Source: an uncultured Clostridia bacterium (GTDB taxonomy: Bacteria > Bacillota > Clostridia > TANB77 > CAG-508). From it: a stretch of DNA of 34,410 bases. This document shows, one piece after another, positions 1 through 8,702 of this stretch (positions are counted from its first letter, which is position 1; each line of letters starts with the position of its first letter). Under the pieces are notes generated by a model, which did no database searches, was not told where the DNA came from, and saw only the letters and a program-made list of their open reading frames with translations. A program made the position numbers and the translations under genes. The DNA is taken from assembly GCA_934141605.1 (NCBI GenBank), contig CAKPCL010000011.1:1-34410 (forward strand), written 5' to 3'.

Positions 1-37
1 TTGGATTAACAATGATAACACTTTCGTATTTATTCAT
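1..37 (-). CDS. rpsF: Ribosomal protein bS6, first 12 codons only (partial)
   Basis: Only the start of this minus-strand gene lies in the window. An ATG at 37-35 begins MNKYESVIIVNP, which fits the first beta strand of ribosomal protein bS6 (families typically begin M-x-K-Y-E-x-x-x-I-x-x-P). A strong ribosome site (GGGAGGTG on the minus strand, 44-51) sits about six bases upstream. In Firmicutes this gene normally heads an rpsF-ssb-rpsR operon, which would continue to the left of the window. The call rests on 12 residues, so it is likely but not certain. Confidence 0.6.
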   Translation of the reverse strand, partial: MNKYESVIIVNP

Positions 38-93
38 TATTTTCACCTCCCTATGGATTTATACAACCTAACTTTTTGTTAAGTAGAGAACTT

Positions 94-130
94 AAAAATA
101 GCTATACTATTTTCAAGCATAGCTATTTTA
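94..130 (-). terminator. Rho-independent terminator of the P-type ATPase gene
   Basis: An 11-bp perfect stem (AAAATAGCTAT at 95-105 with its complement at 119-129) is followed on the minus strand by a short T run. It lies just downstream of the ATPase stop codon and upstream of the rpsF start, so it separates the two transcription units. The A-rich flank on the other side would let it work weakly in both directions. Confidence 0.65.
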
Positions 131-139
131 TCATACTTT

Positions 140-2767
140 TTAAGTATTTGCAACTAATTTTTGGAAATTTTCTAAATTCAATTTTTTCTGTAATTCAACA
201 ATAGGAATTGGCAAAACAGAAATAGCAACAGTAATAATCCATTGTGTCAAGCTCAAAGGTACAACCTCAAAAACATTTGCAAAAGCAGGAACCACAACAA
301 CTATAACCTGAATAAAAATGCCTAAAATAAAACTTCCCAACAAATATTTATTTTCAAAAAGCCCTTCCTCAAAAATTGATTTTTCATTTTTTACATTAAA
401 ACTATGAACTAATTCCAAAAATCCTATTGATAAAAATGCCATTGTTCTTCCAACTTCTAATCCATAATACTTATTTCCAATACTAAACGCAACAAGTGTA
501 AAGACGCCTATCATAATGCCTTCTACAATAATTTTATTCCATAAACCATCTGCAAAAATTCCTTTTTTACTATTGACTGGTTTTCTATTCATAATATCCT
601 TTTCAGGATTTTCTAATCCTAAAGCAATAGCTGGTAAAGAGTCTGTAACTAAATTTATCCATAACAATTGAATTGCAAGTAATGGTGATTTTAACCCTAA
701 AACTAGTCCCATAAAAATTGTTACAATTTCTCCTATATTTGTTGCAATTAAAAAATGTATTGCTTTTTTAATATTATCATATATATTTCTTCCCTGTTTT
801 ACCGCTTCAACTATAGTTACAAAATTATCATCTGTAAGTATTATATCAGCTGCATTTTTAGCTACATCTGTACCATTTTTTCCCATTGCAATACCTATAT
901 CAGCATTTTTCAATGCTGGACTGTCATTTACTCCGTCACCAGTCATTGCAACTACTGCTCCATTTTTTTGCCATGCCTTTACAATTCTTACTTTATGTTC
1001 TGGTGTAACTCTTGCAAACACTGAATATTCTTTAATGTTCTTTTCTAGTTGACTTTGTGTGATTTTATCAAGTTCTTGTCCTGTTATAGCTTTATCTTTT
1101 AGTCCTAAAATTCCTAAATCTTTAGCTATTGCCTTTGCTGTTTCTAAATGGTCACCTGTAATCATAACTGTTTTTATTCCTGCATTTTTACAAGTTTTTA
1201 CTGCCTCTTTAACGCCCTCTCTTGGAGGATCCATCATGCCTATAAGTCCTACAAATGTTAAATTATTTTCAATACTTGCTGAATCTATTTTATTTGGTAG
1301 ATAATCTATGTCTTTGTATGCAACAGCTATTACTCTTAGTGCCTTTTGTGCCATTTGTTTATTTTCACTTTGTATTTTAGAACTTTGTAAAGCCTGAACT
1401 CTTATGCTATTAAAACCATTTGCTTCCAAAATCTCCTTCGTACATTTTTGTAATAATACATCTGGTGCTCCTTTTGTAATAATACGATATTTGTTTCCAA
1501 GTTTATGTATTGTTGTCATCATTTTTCTATTAGAATCAAATGGAAGTTCATTAATTCTTGGCATTAACATTTCTAATTCGTTTTTCAAACTGCCTATATT
1601 AATTCCTTCTTCTACAATTGCTTTTTCCGTTGGTTCACCAGATACAGTCTTCTTTCCGTTTTCCACAGAAATCTCACAATCTGTGCATAATGTAGCTAAT
1701 TCCAATATTAATTTTTTATTTTGACTTTTAACTTCTACTACTTTCATTTTGTTTTGAGTAAGTGTTCCTGTTTTATCTGAACAAATTACACTACTACTTC
1801 CAAGTGTTTCAACTGCTGGCAATTTTCTTATTATGCTATTCTTTTTTGCCATTTTTGTAACTCCAATTGAAAGCATAATTGTAACTATTGCAGGCAATCC
1901 TTCTGGAATTGCTGCAACTGCAAGTCCAACTGAGGTCATAAACATTTCTACTGGTTCTATATGTTTTATTAATCCCATTACAAAAATTACTACACAAATT
2001 GCTAAACATGCAAGTCCAAGTATTTTTCCAACTTCTCCTAACTTCTTTTGCAACGGTGTTTCTGGTGATTCATCTTCAATAATCATATTAGCAATTTTTC
2101 CAACTTTCGTGTTCATACCTATATCGGTAACAACTGCTTTTCCATGTCCATTTACTGCAACACTAGCCATAAAAGCCATATTTTTCATATCTCCTAAAGG
2201 AATATCTTTTTTGCAAATTATCTCTGCATCTTTTAATGATGGCTCTGTTTCCCCTGTTAAAGATGATTCTTCTATTTTAAGATTGTGACTTTCTAAAATT
2301 CTGCAATCTGCTGGCACATAATTTCCAGCTTCTAATTCTATAATGTCTCCTTTTACCAGTTCTTCTGCATTTATTTCAACTTTTTTACCGTTTCTAATAA
2401 CTTTTGCTATTTGCGGAGTCATCTGTTTTAGTGCTTCTATTGATTTTTCTGCTTTTGCCTCTTGGATTACTCCCATTAATGCATTAAAAATTACTATTCC
2501 AATAATTATAATTGAATCAACATAGTCGTTTTCTCCTTGCATTTTTGAAACAATTACAGATATTATAGATGCTATTATCAGAATAATAATCATAAAATCA
2601 TTAAATTGTTTCAAAAACTTTATGAATATATTTTCCTTTTTCTTCTCTTGTAATTTGTTTTTTCCACTTTTTTCTTGTCTTTGTTTTATTTCTTCATCTG
2701 ATAATCCTTCTTTTTCATTTGTACCTAAATTTTTTAAAACCTCATTTTTTCTTAAAGTTTGCCACAT
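140..2767 (-). CDS. Cation-translocating P-type ATPase, Ca2+ type (P2A)
   Basis: This is a membrane ion pump of the SERCA/PMR1-like calcium ATPase family, 875 residues and full length. In order: N-terminal cation-ATPase domain (1-70), first membrane pair, actuator domain with TGET (171-174), M4 with PEGLP (288-292), phosphorylation motif DKTGT (331-335, Asp331 phosphorylated), nucleotide-binding KGAPD (432-436), the hinge TGDGVNDS (609-616), then six C-terminal membrane segments. The Ca2+ ligand pattern of SERCA is visible in M4 (AAIPEGLP), M5 (N..GE) and M6 (NLVTD), which favours calcium over Na/K or heavy metal. A GTG at 2779 is in frame, but it overlaps the ribosome site AAGGAG (2779-2784), so the ATG at 2767, 11 bases downstream, is the better start. 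It diverges from ytaF. Confidence 0.93.
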   Translation of the reverse strand: MWQTLRKNEVLKNLGTNEKEGLSDEEIKQRQEKSGKNKLQEKKKENIFIKFLKQFNDFMIIILIIASIISVIVSKMQGENDYVDSIIIIGIVIFNALMGVIQEAKAEKSIEALKQMTPQIAKVIRNGKKVEINAEELVKGDIIELEAGNYVPADCRILESHNLKIEESSLTGETEPSLKDAEIICKKDIPLGDMKNMAFMASVAVNGHGKAVVTDIGMNTKVGKIANMIIEDESPETPLQKKLGEVGKILGLACLAICVVIFVMGLIKHIEPVEMFMTSVGLAVAAIPEGLPAIVTIMLSIGVTKMAKKNSIIRKLPAVETLGSSSVICSDKTGTLTQNKMKVVEVKSQNKKLILELATLCTDCEISVENGKKTVSGEPTEKAIVEEGINIGSLKNELEMLMPRINELPFDSNRKMMTTIHKLGNKYRIITKGAPDVLLQKCTKEILEANGFNSIRVQALQSSKIQSENKQMAQKALRVIAVAYKDIDYLPNKIDSASIENNLTFVGLIGMMDPPREGVKEAVKTCKNAGIKTVMITGDHLETAKAIAKDLGILGLKDKAITGQELDKITQSQLEKNIKEYSVFARVTPEHKVRIVKAWQKNGAVVAMTGDGVNDSPALKNADIGIAMGKNGTDVAKNAADIILTDDNFVTIVEAVKQGRNIYDNIKKAIHFLIATNIGEIVTIFMGLVLGLKSPLLAIQLLWINLVTDSLPAIALGLENPEKDIMNRKPVNSKKGIFADGLWNKIIVEGIMIGVFTLVAFSIGNKYYGLEVGRTMAFLSIGFLELVHSFNVKNEKSIFEEGLFENKYLLGSFILGIFIQVIVVVVPAFANVFEVVPLSLTQWIITVAISVLPIPIVELQKKLNLENFQKLVANT

Positions 2768-2892
2768 AAATAAATTCACTCCTTAAAAATTGAAAATTTA
2801 TATCTATTAAAACATATGTGGCTTGTACTTATTTATTCCAAAGTAGCAAGATAGTTTTTATGTCATATTATGTTGTAAGAGGTGTTATTATT

Positions 2893-3474
2893 ATGTTAAA
2901 TTCATTTTTATTTGCTATTTCTAGCAGCATAGATTCCTTAGGAATAGGAATTACATATGGAATAAAAAATACAAAAATATCATTAATAGGAAAAATAATT
3001 TTATTTGTAGTATCACTTTTAGCAACATATTTATCTATATTTTTTGGAAACATAATTCAATATATATTTCCAAAAACATTTGCCGTTTTTTTAGGTTGCT
3101 TAATACTAATTTGCATGGGAATATATATATGTTATCAAGCTTTAAAAAAAGAAAAAAATTCTTCTAATATCTTTAATAACCCAATATCTTCTGATTTAAA
3201 TCATTCAAAAATTATTGAGCCACAAGAAGCTATATTTTTATCAATTGCTCTTTCTTTAGATAGTTTTTGTATCGGAGTTTGTGGAGCTTTGGCAGATGTA
3301 AATTTAACTTTATTTCCTTTGTTAGTAAGCATTTTACAGCTAGTTTTTCTTAATATAGGTTCTTATTTGGGAATTTATATTAGAGAATTTTGTAAGCTTC
3401 CACAAAATGTTTGGTCAATAATCTCTGGTTTATTACTAATTTTTATTGGCTTTATCAAATTTATTAGTTTTTAA
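2893..3474 (+). CDS. ytaF: YtaF-type sporulation membrane protein (MntP-like fold)
   Basis: A 193-residue polytopic membrane protein with about six helices arranged as two similar halves. Each half begins with the same signature, SSSIDSLGIG near residue 9 and SLDSFCIG near residue 122, with the membrane-embedded aspartate typical of the MntP/YtaF (DUF204) family. MntP members export Mn2+; YtaF members are conserved in endospore formers and their transport role is not established. The start is the ATG at 2893, preceded by AGAGGTG with eight bases of spacing; upstream in-frame ATGs at 2818 and 2860 lack a ribosome site. The stop is followed immediately by a 61-bp palindrome whose T run (3537-3544) could terminate transcription. 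Confidence 0.85.
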   Translation: MLNSFLFAISSSIDSLGIGITYGIKNTKISLIGKIILFVVSLLATYLSIFFGNIIQYIFPKTFAVFLGCLILICMGIYICYQALKKEKNSSNIFNNPISSDLNHSKIIEPQEAIFLSIALSLDSFCIGVCGALADVNLTLFPLLVSILQLVFLNIGSYLGIYIREFCKLPQNVWSIISGLLLIFIGFIKFISF

Positions 3475-3476
3475 TA

Positions 3477-3537
3477 TGTCCAAACGGGACGGTTCTAAAT
3501 GGACAAAATGTCCAAAAAGAACCGTCCCATTTGGACA
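3477..3537. repeat. 61-bp dispersed palindrome, copy 1
   Basis: An almost perfect palindrome: outer arms of 20 bp (3477-3496 and 3518-3537, one mismatch), a 3x3 internal loop, then inner arms TGGACA/TGTCCA around AAA. The core reads GGGACGGTTCT. Copy 2 at 4022-4082 is its exact reverse complement over all 61 bases, and a shortened third copy lies at 28856-28902. All three sit at gene 3' ends. It resembles a REP-type element of the kind moved by Y1 (RAYT) transposases; no transposase is present here. Confidence 0.85.
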
Positions 3538-3554
3538 TTTTTTTAATAAAAAGC

Positions 3555-3583
3555 TTGTAATATTATATTCAATTTGCTATAAT
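3555..3583 (+). promoter_or_regulatory. Sigma-A type promoter of the small gene at 3616
   Basis: TTGTAA (3555-3560), a 17-base spacer and TATAAT (3578-3583), with an extended -10 (TGC before TATAAT). It lies inside the inverted palindrome pair, so the small gene carries its own promoter. Confidence 0.6.
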
Positions 3584-3615
3584 AACTTCATAAAAATTTT
3601 AGGAGGTAATTTTAT

Positions 3616-3978
3616 ATGGCTTCACAAGTAGTAGTAACAAAAAGAAAAAAAATTGCTTTTCGGGTTGGCAATGAAGATTTCCAAGTTCAGTTTGATTTCA
3701 AGCAGGAAAATGGGGAACTAGTTGCTACAGATTCATCAGTAAGATTTTTTAATCTTTTAAAAGAGTTAAATCTTATTGGTCCTTCTGAACAGCCAGATAC
3801 TTGGTTTAAAACCTGTGACGGTTTATCCATCACTTATTTCTCTCATCCTCATACTTCTCTGCTTATCAGAAAAAAGGCAGCTTTATTAGGATTAAGAGTA
3901 ATTCCGGGTAAAAGCTTTGAAACCAAAAGAAATCTTGACTGTCAAAAAGCAATCAATCCACAACTGGCCGTAAGATAA
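3616..3978 (+). CDS. Unrecognised 120-residue protein between inverted palindromes
   Basis: I do not recognise this protein. It is soluble and basic at both ends, has no signal peptide or membrane segment, starts with MASQVVVTKRKKIAF and has a Ser/His-rich middle (YFSHPHTS near residue 75). Translation signals are excellent: AGGAGG at 3601-3606, nine bases before the ATG, and an extended -10 promoter upstream. A weak hairpin (GCATCA/TGATGC) follows the stop. Codon use differs from neighbouring genes, with CGG, CTG, CCG, GGG and GGC that they avoid, which suggests transfer. It contains the only in-frame CGG in the window (3661-3663, codon 16) that is read as a plain triplet. If the host read CGGG as one codon, as inferred for ftsW, the product would stop after about 34 residues. 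It lies between two exact inverted copies of a 61-bp palindrome. Confidence 0.7.
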   Translation: MASQVVVTKRKKIAFRVGNEDFQVQFDFKQENGELVATDSSVRFFNLLKELNLIGPSEQPDTWFKTCDGLSITYFSHPHTSLLIRKKAALLGLRVIPGKSFETKRNLDCQKAINPQLAVR

Positions 3979-4021
3979 TATCCTCGCATCAGCTTATAAT
4001 TATATGATGCATTAAAGTACA

Positions 4022-4082
4022 TGTCCAAATGGGACGGTTCTTTTTGGACATTTTGTCCATTTAGAACCGTCCCGTTTGGACA
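4022..4082. repeat. 61-bp dispersed palindrome, copy 2 (inverted)
   Basis: The exact reverse complement of the 61 bases at 3477-3537, with the same arms, internal loop and inner hairpin. It lies between the convergent 3' ends of the small gene (stop at 3978) and smc (stop at 4093). Complete identity of the two copies points to recent duplication or concerted change. Confidence 0.85.
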
Positions 4083-4092
4083 TTTGAATATT

Positions 4093-7000
4093 TTATTTTA
4101 ATTTCATTGATAGTAATTTAGAAATACCGCTTTCTTCCATTGTGACACCATATACAGTATCAGCTGCTTCCATTGTTCCTTTTCTATGTGTAATAACTAA
4201 AAATTGAGTATGTTCTGTGAATTTTTTTAAATATTCAGCATATCTAAATACATTTACATCATCTAGTGCCGCTTCTATTTCGTCTAGCACACAAAATGGT
4301 GCTGGATTTATTTTTAAAATTGCAAATAGCAATGCTATTGCAGTAAATGCTTTTTCTCCACCTGATAGTAACATCATGTTTTGTAATTTTTTTCCTGGTG
4401 GTTGCACATTTATCTCTATTCCACACTCTAAAATATTATCCTCATCTTCTAATATAAGTTCTGCCTTTCCTCCGCCAAATAATTCTCCGAATACTTCTCC
4501 GAAATTTTTATTTATTATTTTGAATTTTTCTTTAAATTGCTCTTTCATTATTTGAGTCATTTCAGAAATTACATTTCTTAATTTATTCATTGTATTTTCT
4601 AAATCTAATCTTTGTTCACTCATGAAGTCATATCTGTCTTTTAAATTTTTATATTCTTCAATTGAATCTACATTAACACTTCCAAGTTCTCTAATTTCAG
4701 TTCTTAAGCTATTTACTCTTCTTTGTGTTAATTGGACATTTTCTGGTTTCTTATATTCTCCTACATTGTTTGGTGTAAGTTCATATTCTTCCCACATCTT
4801 ATTATAAATTGAATTAATATCTTCTTCAATTTTTGTCTTCTTAACATCTAATTTTACAAGTTGACCTTTTAAATCTTCTATAATCTTGAATTTATTTGTT
4901 ATTTCATCTTCTTGTTTTGAAAGTTTTTCATTTTTTGAAGTTCTTTCTTGTTTTAATTCTTCTATTTTTGAACTACTATTTTGAACATTTGCTTTAACTT
5001 CTTCTATTTTTTCAATTGTTTCTTGTATTGTTTTTTCTAACTCTTCATTGTCTTTTTTGATTTGTTCAATTTGTGTGTTTTTGTTTTCGATGCTTACATG
5101 TGCATTTTCTAATTCTTGATTAATTCTTTCCTGAATTTCTTGTATTGAAGCTTCACTTTCATCAAATGAAGATACAGAAATTTTTAAATTTGTTATATCA
5201 AAATTCAAATCATCAATATATTTTTGGTCGTCTTTATTAAGTTCTGCAAATTCTGTAATAATTTTAGAAAGTTCTTTATTTTGTTCTACAATTTTATTTA
5301 TTTCAACTTGCAAATTTCCTTTTGTTGAAGCTGCTTCTTCTTTCTGTTTTTCTATATTTGCTTGTTCTTCTTTTAACCTATTCAAGCGCTTTTGTAGTTT
5401 TTCAACATTTTCATCTATTGAAATTACTTTTTGTTTTTCAGTAGCATATGTAATGTCTATTTCTTGTAATTCCTTTTCTAAATTTGATGATAATTCCAAA
5501 ATTCCTTCAATTGATTCTTCATAATTTTGCTTGTCGTTTTGTAGTTTTTCTATTTGTTGCTTTAAATTCTTAATTTCCTTTTCTAATTTTTCAATTTCTT
5601 TTCCTCTTCCTAATATATTAACCGTTTTTTTAGCAACTGAACCACCTGTAATAGCACCTGATGGATTTATTAAATCTCCTTCTGTTGTAACTATTCTAAA
5701 TGTATATCCATTTTGTTTTGCAATTTTTATTGCTGTATCCATATTATCAACAATAACAGTTCTACCTAGTAGATTTAAAATAATCTGTTCATATTTTTTG
5801 TTGTATTTAACAAGGTCTGACGCAATTCCAATAACACCACTTTCATTGCCTTTTATTTTATCTATTTTTTTACCTCTAACTGATGAAATTGGTAAAAATG
5901 ACGCTCTTCCCAAATTATTTTTTCTTAGATAATCAACTAATTTTTTTGCATCTTCTTCAGTTTCTGTTACAATATTTTGTAAGCTTGCCCCTAGACACAT
6001 TTCTATTGCAGTTTCTAGTTCATCTGGCACCTCAATAATATTTGCCAAAACGCCATGCATTCCTTTTCCTAAATCTTTAATATTTTCACAGTCTTGTAGC
6101 AAAGCTTTTACACTTTTGATATAGCCTTCTTTTTCTTTTTCTGTTTCTATTAAAAACTTTAGTTTTGACTCTTTTACTCTCATGTCACTAGCTAAAACAT
6201 TTATATGATTTTCAAAATCCTTAATTTTTTGGTTAGATTCTTCTCTTTGTTTTGAAACATCATCTAATGATTTTTGTGCTTTATTTTTCTTGTTTTCTAT
6301 TTCGTTAAATTGTTTTACTATTTCTTCTCTATTAAGTCTTGTCGAATCTAATTCTGAAATTGTTAATTGTATCTCTTGTTTAATTTGTGTTTGTCTTTTT
6401 TCATAGTTTTGATAATTTACATCTTGTGTGTTTATATCAGATTGTAACTCATACTTTTTATCTGTATTTTGTTCAACAGTTTGTTTATATCCTTCAATTT
6501 CAAGTTCTTTAGCTGATAATTTTTGTGTTAATTTGTCTAGTTCTTGTTGTTTTTCATTTAACTCATTTTGGAATTTTTCTCTGTTTTGCTTTAAGTTATC
6601 TTTTTTAGCTTCTTTTTGTTCAATTTCCTCATTAAGTTCTTTAATTCTAGTATTTTGTTCTTCAATTTCTTTTAAATATCTTTCACTGTTTTCATTATTG
6701 TTGGCAATTCTTGTTTTTGCTACATTTATATCTGAATTTAATTGCTCAATTTGTTTTTGACTTTCGAAACCAATATTAGACATATTTTCAATTTCTTCTG
6801 TAATTTGGTCAATACTAGACTTTAATTCTTCTTTTAATGCTTTTATTTTTTCTAATTTTTCATCTTCTTCATTAGCTTGATTTTGCATTACTTCAATTGA
6901 TTGTACTAATTCTTCTAAATCCTTTTTGTATTTTTCAATATTGTATACAAACAATCCAATTTCGATACTTTTTAATTCTTCTCTTAAATTTAAATATTTT

Positions 7001-7638
7001 TTTGCTTTATCAGCTTGGATTTGCAATGGTTCTAAATTTCCTTCAATTTCTGATAAAATATCGTTTATTCTAAGAAGGTTTAGCTTTGTATGCTCTAATT
7101 TTTTTTCAGACTCTTCTTTTCTAGTTCTATATTTTACAATTCCTGCTGCTTCTTCAAAAATATGTCTTCTATCTTCTGATTTGTTACTTAAAATTTCGTC
7201 TATTTTACCTTGTCCGATTATTGAATAACCATCTTTTCCTATACCGGTATCCATAAATAATTCCAATACATCTTTTAATCTGCAAGGAACTTTGTTTATA
7301 TAGTAGCCAGTTTCACCACTTCTGTATATTTTTCTAGTAACTGTTACTTCTGTATATTCAATTGGTAATGCTCCGTCAGAGTTATCAAACACTAAAGATG
7401 CTTCAGCAAATCCTAGGGATTTTCTATTTTGTGTTCCAGCAAATATAATGTCTAATGATTTTGTTCCTCTTAGGGATTTCATGCTTTGTTCTCCTAGTAC
7501 CCATCTTATTGCGTCTGATATATTGCTTTTTCCTGATCCGTTAGGGCCTATTACTGTTGTTATTCCTGGCATTAATTCTAATACTGTTTTATCTGCAAAG
7601 GATTTAAATCCTTGTAATTCTAATCTTTTTAAATACAT
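4093..7638 (-). CDS. smc: Chromosome segregation protein SMC
   Basis: Full-length bacterial SMC (1181 residues), the ATPase arm of the SMC-ScpA-ScpB condensin that loads on and organises the chromosome. Visible parts: N-terminal head with Walker A GPNGSGKSN (31-39), a coiled-coil arm rich in Glu, Lys and Gln (about 165-500), a hinge with GMHGVLANIIEV and the glycine-rich TGGS segment (about 515-660), the returning coiled coil, then the C-terminal head with signature LLSGGEKA and Walker B CVLDEIEAALDD. The ATG at 7638 follows AAGGTGAG. ftsY, often next to smc in Firmicutes, is not beside it. All 11 CGGs that I located in this long gene fall out of frame. Confidence 0.97.
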   Translation of the reverse strand: MYLKRLELQGFKSFADKTVLELMPGITTVIGPNGSGKSNISDAIRWVLGEQSMKSLRGTKSLDIIFAGTQNRKSLGFAEASLVFDNSDGALPIEYTEVTVTRKIYRSGETGYYINKVPCRLKDVLELFMDTGIGKDGYSIIGQGKIDEILSNKSEDRRHIFEEAAGIVKYRTRKEESEKKLEHTKLNLLRINDILSEIEGNLEPLQIQADKAKKYLNLREELKSIEIGLFVYNIEKYKKDLEELVQSIEVMQNQANEEDEKLEKIKALKEELKSSIDQITEEIENMSNIGFESQKQIEQLNSDINVAKTRIANNNENSERYLKEIEEQNTRIKELNEEIEQKEAKKDNLKQNREKFQNELNEKQQELDKLTQKLSAKELEIEGYKQTVEQNTDKKYELQSDINTQDVNYQNYEKRQTQIKQEIQLTISELDSTRLNREEIVKQFNEIENKKNKAQKSLDDVSKQREESNQKIKDFENHINVLASDMRVKESKLKFLIETEKEKEGYIKSVKALLQDCENIKDLGKGMHGVLANIIEVPDELETAIEMCLGASLQNIVTETEEDAKKLVDYLRKNNLGRASFLPISSVRGKKIDKIKGNESGVIGIASDLVKYNKKYEQIILNLLGRTVIVDNMDTAIKIAKQNGYTFRIVTTEGDLINPSGAITGGSVAKKTVNILGRGKEIEKLEKEIKNLKQQIEKLQNDKQNYEESIEGILELSSNLEKELQEIDITYATEKQKVISIDENVEKLQKRLNRLKEEQANIEKQKEEAASTKGNLQVEINKIVEQNKELSKIITEFAELNKDDQKYIDDLNFDITNLKISVSSFDESEASIQEIQERINQELENAHVSIENKNTQIEQIKKDNEELEKTIQETIEKIEEVKANVQNSSSKIEELKQERTSKNEKLSKQEDEITNKFKIIEDLKGQLVKLDVKKTKIEEDINSIYNKMWEEYELTPNNVGEYKKPENVQLTQRRVNSLRTEIRELGSVNVDSIEEYKNLKDRYDFMSEQRLDLENTMNKLRNVISEMTQIMKEQFKEKFKIINKNFGEVFGELFGGGKAELILEDEDNILECGIEINVQPPGKKLQNMMLLSGGEKAFTAIALLFAILKINPAPFCVLDEIEAALDDVNVFRYAEYLKKFTEHTQFLVITHRKGTMEAADTVYGVTMEESGISKLLSMKLK

Positions 7639-7673
7639 TTATCTTCTCACCTTTTTGACTTTTTTCTTTCTAC

Positions 7674-7702
7674 ATTTTACTATAAGAAATGATAAAAAGC
7701 AA
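7674..7702 (-). promoter_or_regulatory. Likely smc promoter
   Basis: On the minus strand TTGCTT (7702-7697) and TAAAAT (7679-7674) are separated by 17 bases, about 35 bases before the smc start codon. The -35 match is imperfect. Confidence 0.4.
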
Positions 7703-7769
7703 GAAAATTTTTCCTTGTTTTCTTATTTCTTCTACTTGATTTTCTGACTCCTCGGTTCAAAAAAATCCC

Positions 7770-7798
7770 TTGACATCACTCTATTTTTGACATATACT
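7770..7798 (+). promoter_or_regulatory. Strong promoter of the por operon
   Basis: A consensus TTGACA (7770-7775), 17-base spacer and TATACT (7793-7798), followed by AGGAGG (7811-7816) and the porG ATG at 7825. This is among the best promoters in the window and fits a highly expressed central-metabolism operon. Confidence 0.75.
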
Positions 7799-7824
7799 AT
7801 AATAATAAAAAGGAGGCAAAAATT

Positions 7825-8403
7825 ATGAATAACCTAATAGAAATAAGATGGCACGGTAGAGGCGGTCAAGGTGCAAAAACAGCATCATTACTACTAGCCG
7901 ATGCAGCATTCAACACAGGCAAATATATTCAAGGATTTCCTGAATATGGACCAGAAAGAATGGGAGCACCAATTACTGCATACAACAGAATTAGTGACAA
8001 CCCTATTACAGTTCACAGTAACATATACGAACCAGATTATGTAGTCGTAGTAGATGACACATTATTAGAAACAGTACCAGTTACAGACGGTTTAAAAGAA
8101 AACGGAGCAATTATAATAAATACAACTAAATCACCTGAAACTATAAAAAAATCTTTAAATGGATATAAAGGAAACATATATACAATAGATGCAAGAAAAA
8201 TATCTATAGAAACATTAGGAAAATATTTTCCTAATACACCAATGCTTGCAGCAATTGTTAAAGTTAGTGGAATTATGTCAGATGAAGCATTTCTTGAAGA
8301 TATGAAAGATTCATTTAAACATAAATTTGCTAAAAAACCTGAAGTTATTGATGGAAATATGGAGGCCTTAGAAATGGCTTTAAAAGAGGTGAAAAAAATA
8401 TGA
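7825..8403 (+). CDS. porG: 2-oxoacid:ferredoxin oxidoreductase, gamma subunit
   Basis: A 192-residue gamma subunit of a four-subunit pyruvate (or related 2-oxoacid):ferredoxin oxidoreductase, which oxidatively decarboxylates the acid to acyl-CoA and reduces ferredoxin in the cytoplasm. The family hallmark WHGRGGQGAKTAS is at residues 9-21, followed by FPEYGPERMGAP, characteristic of the gamma domain. It is the first gene of porG-porD-porA-porB. The last codons overlap the porD start by four bases (ATGA), indicating translational coupling. Pyruvate is the usual substrate in Clostridia; 2-oxoisovalerate cannot be excluded from sequence alone. Confidence 0.92.
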   Translation: MNNLIEIRWHGRGGQGAKTASLLLADAAFNTGKYIQGFPEYGPERMGAPITAYNRISDNPITVHSNIYEPDYVVVVDDTLLETVPVTDGLKENGAIIINTTKSPETIKKSLNGYKGNIYTIDARKISIETLGKYFPNTPMLAAIVKVSGIMSDEAFLEDMKDSFKHKFAKKPEVIDGNMEALEMALKEVKKI

Positions 8404-8702
8404 CAAATATAAACAAAGATACACCTATGGAAGAATTAACAATAGGTGGAAATATATATGAAGCAGGTAATGCCAGAGAATTTAAAACTGGTGACTGGAG
8501 AAGTGTTAAACCTGTATGGATAGAAGAAAAATGTAAACAATGTGGATTATGCTACCCTGTTTGTCCAGATAATAGTATTCCTGTTTGCAAAGGTTCTTTA
8601 AAAAGAGAAGATTTTAATTATGATTATTGTAAAGGTTGTGGCGTTTGTGCTAAAGCCTGCCCATTTGGTGCAATTGTTATGAAGGAAGAAGGTGCTGAAT
8701 AA
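8400..8702 (+). CDS. porD: 2-oxoacid:ferredoxin oxidoreductase, delta (ferredoxin-like) subunit
   Basis: A 100-residue iron-sulfur subunit carrying two [4Fe-4S] clusters. The motifs are CKQCGLCYPVCP (around 47-58) and CKGCGVCAKACP (around 78-89), each a complete CxxCxxCxxxCP. It passes electrons from the TPP-containing beta subunit to soluble ferredoxin. It overlaps porG by four bases and porA by one (TAATG), so the four subunits are made from one tightly coupled message. Confidence 0.93.
   Translation: MTNINKDTPMEELTIGGNIYEAGNAREFKTGDWRSVKPVWIEEKCKQCGLCYPVCPDNSIPVCKGSLKREDFNYDYCKGCGVCAKACPFGAIVMKEEGAE

Noticed and set aside
2768..2892. A yybP-ykoY manganese riboswitch between the P-type ATPase and ytaF
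   Set aside because: The gap is only about 125 bases shared by two divergent genes and I see none of the conserved loop sequences of that riboswitch.
3446..3631. A 61-residue open frame on the plus strand
   Set aside because: It is mostly the translation of the 61-bp palindrome and its flank, lacks a ribosome site and resembles no protein.
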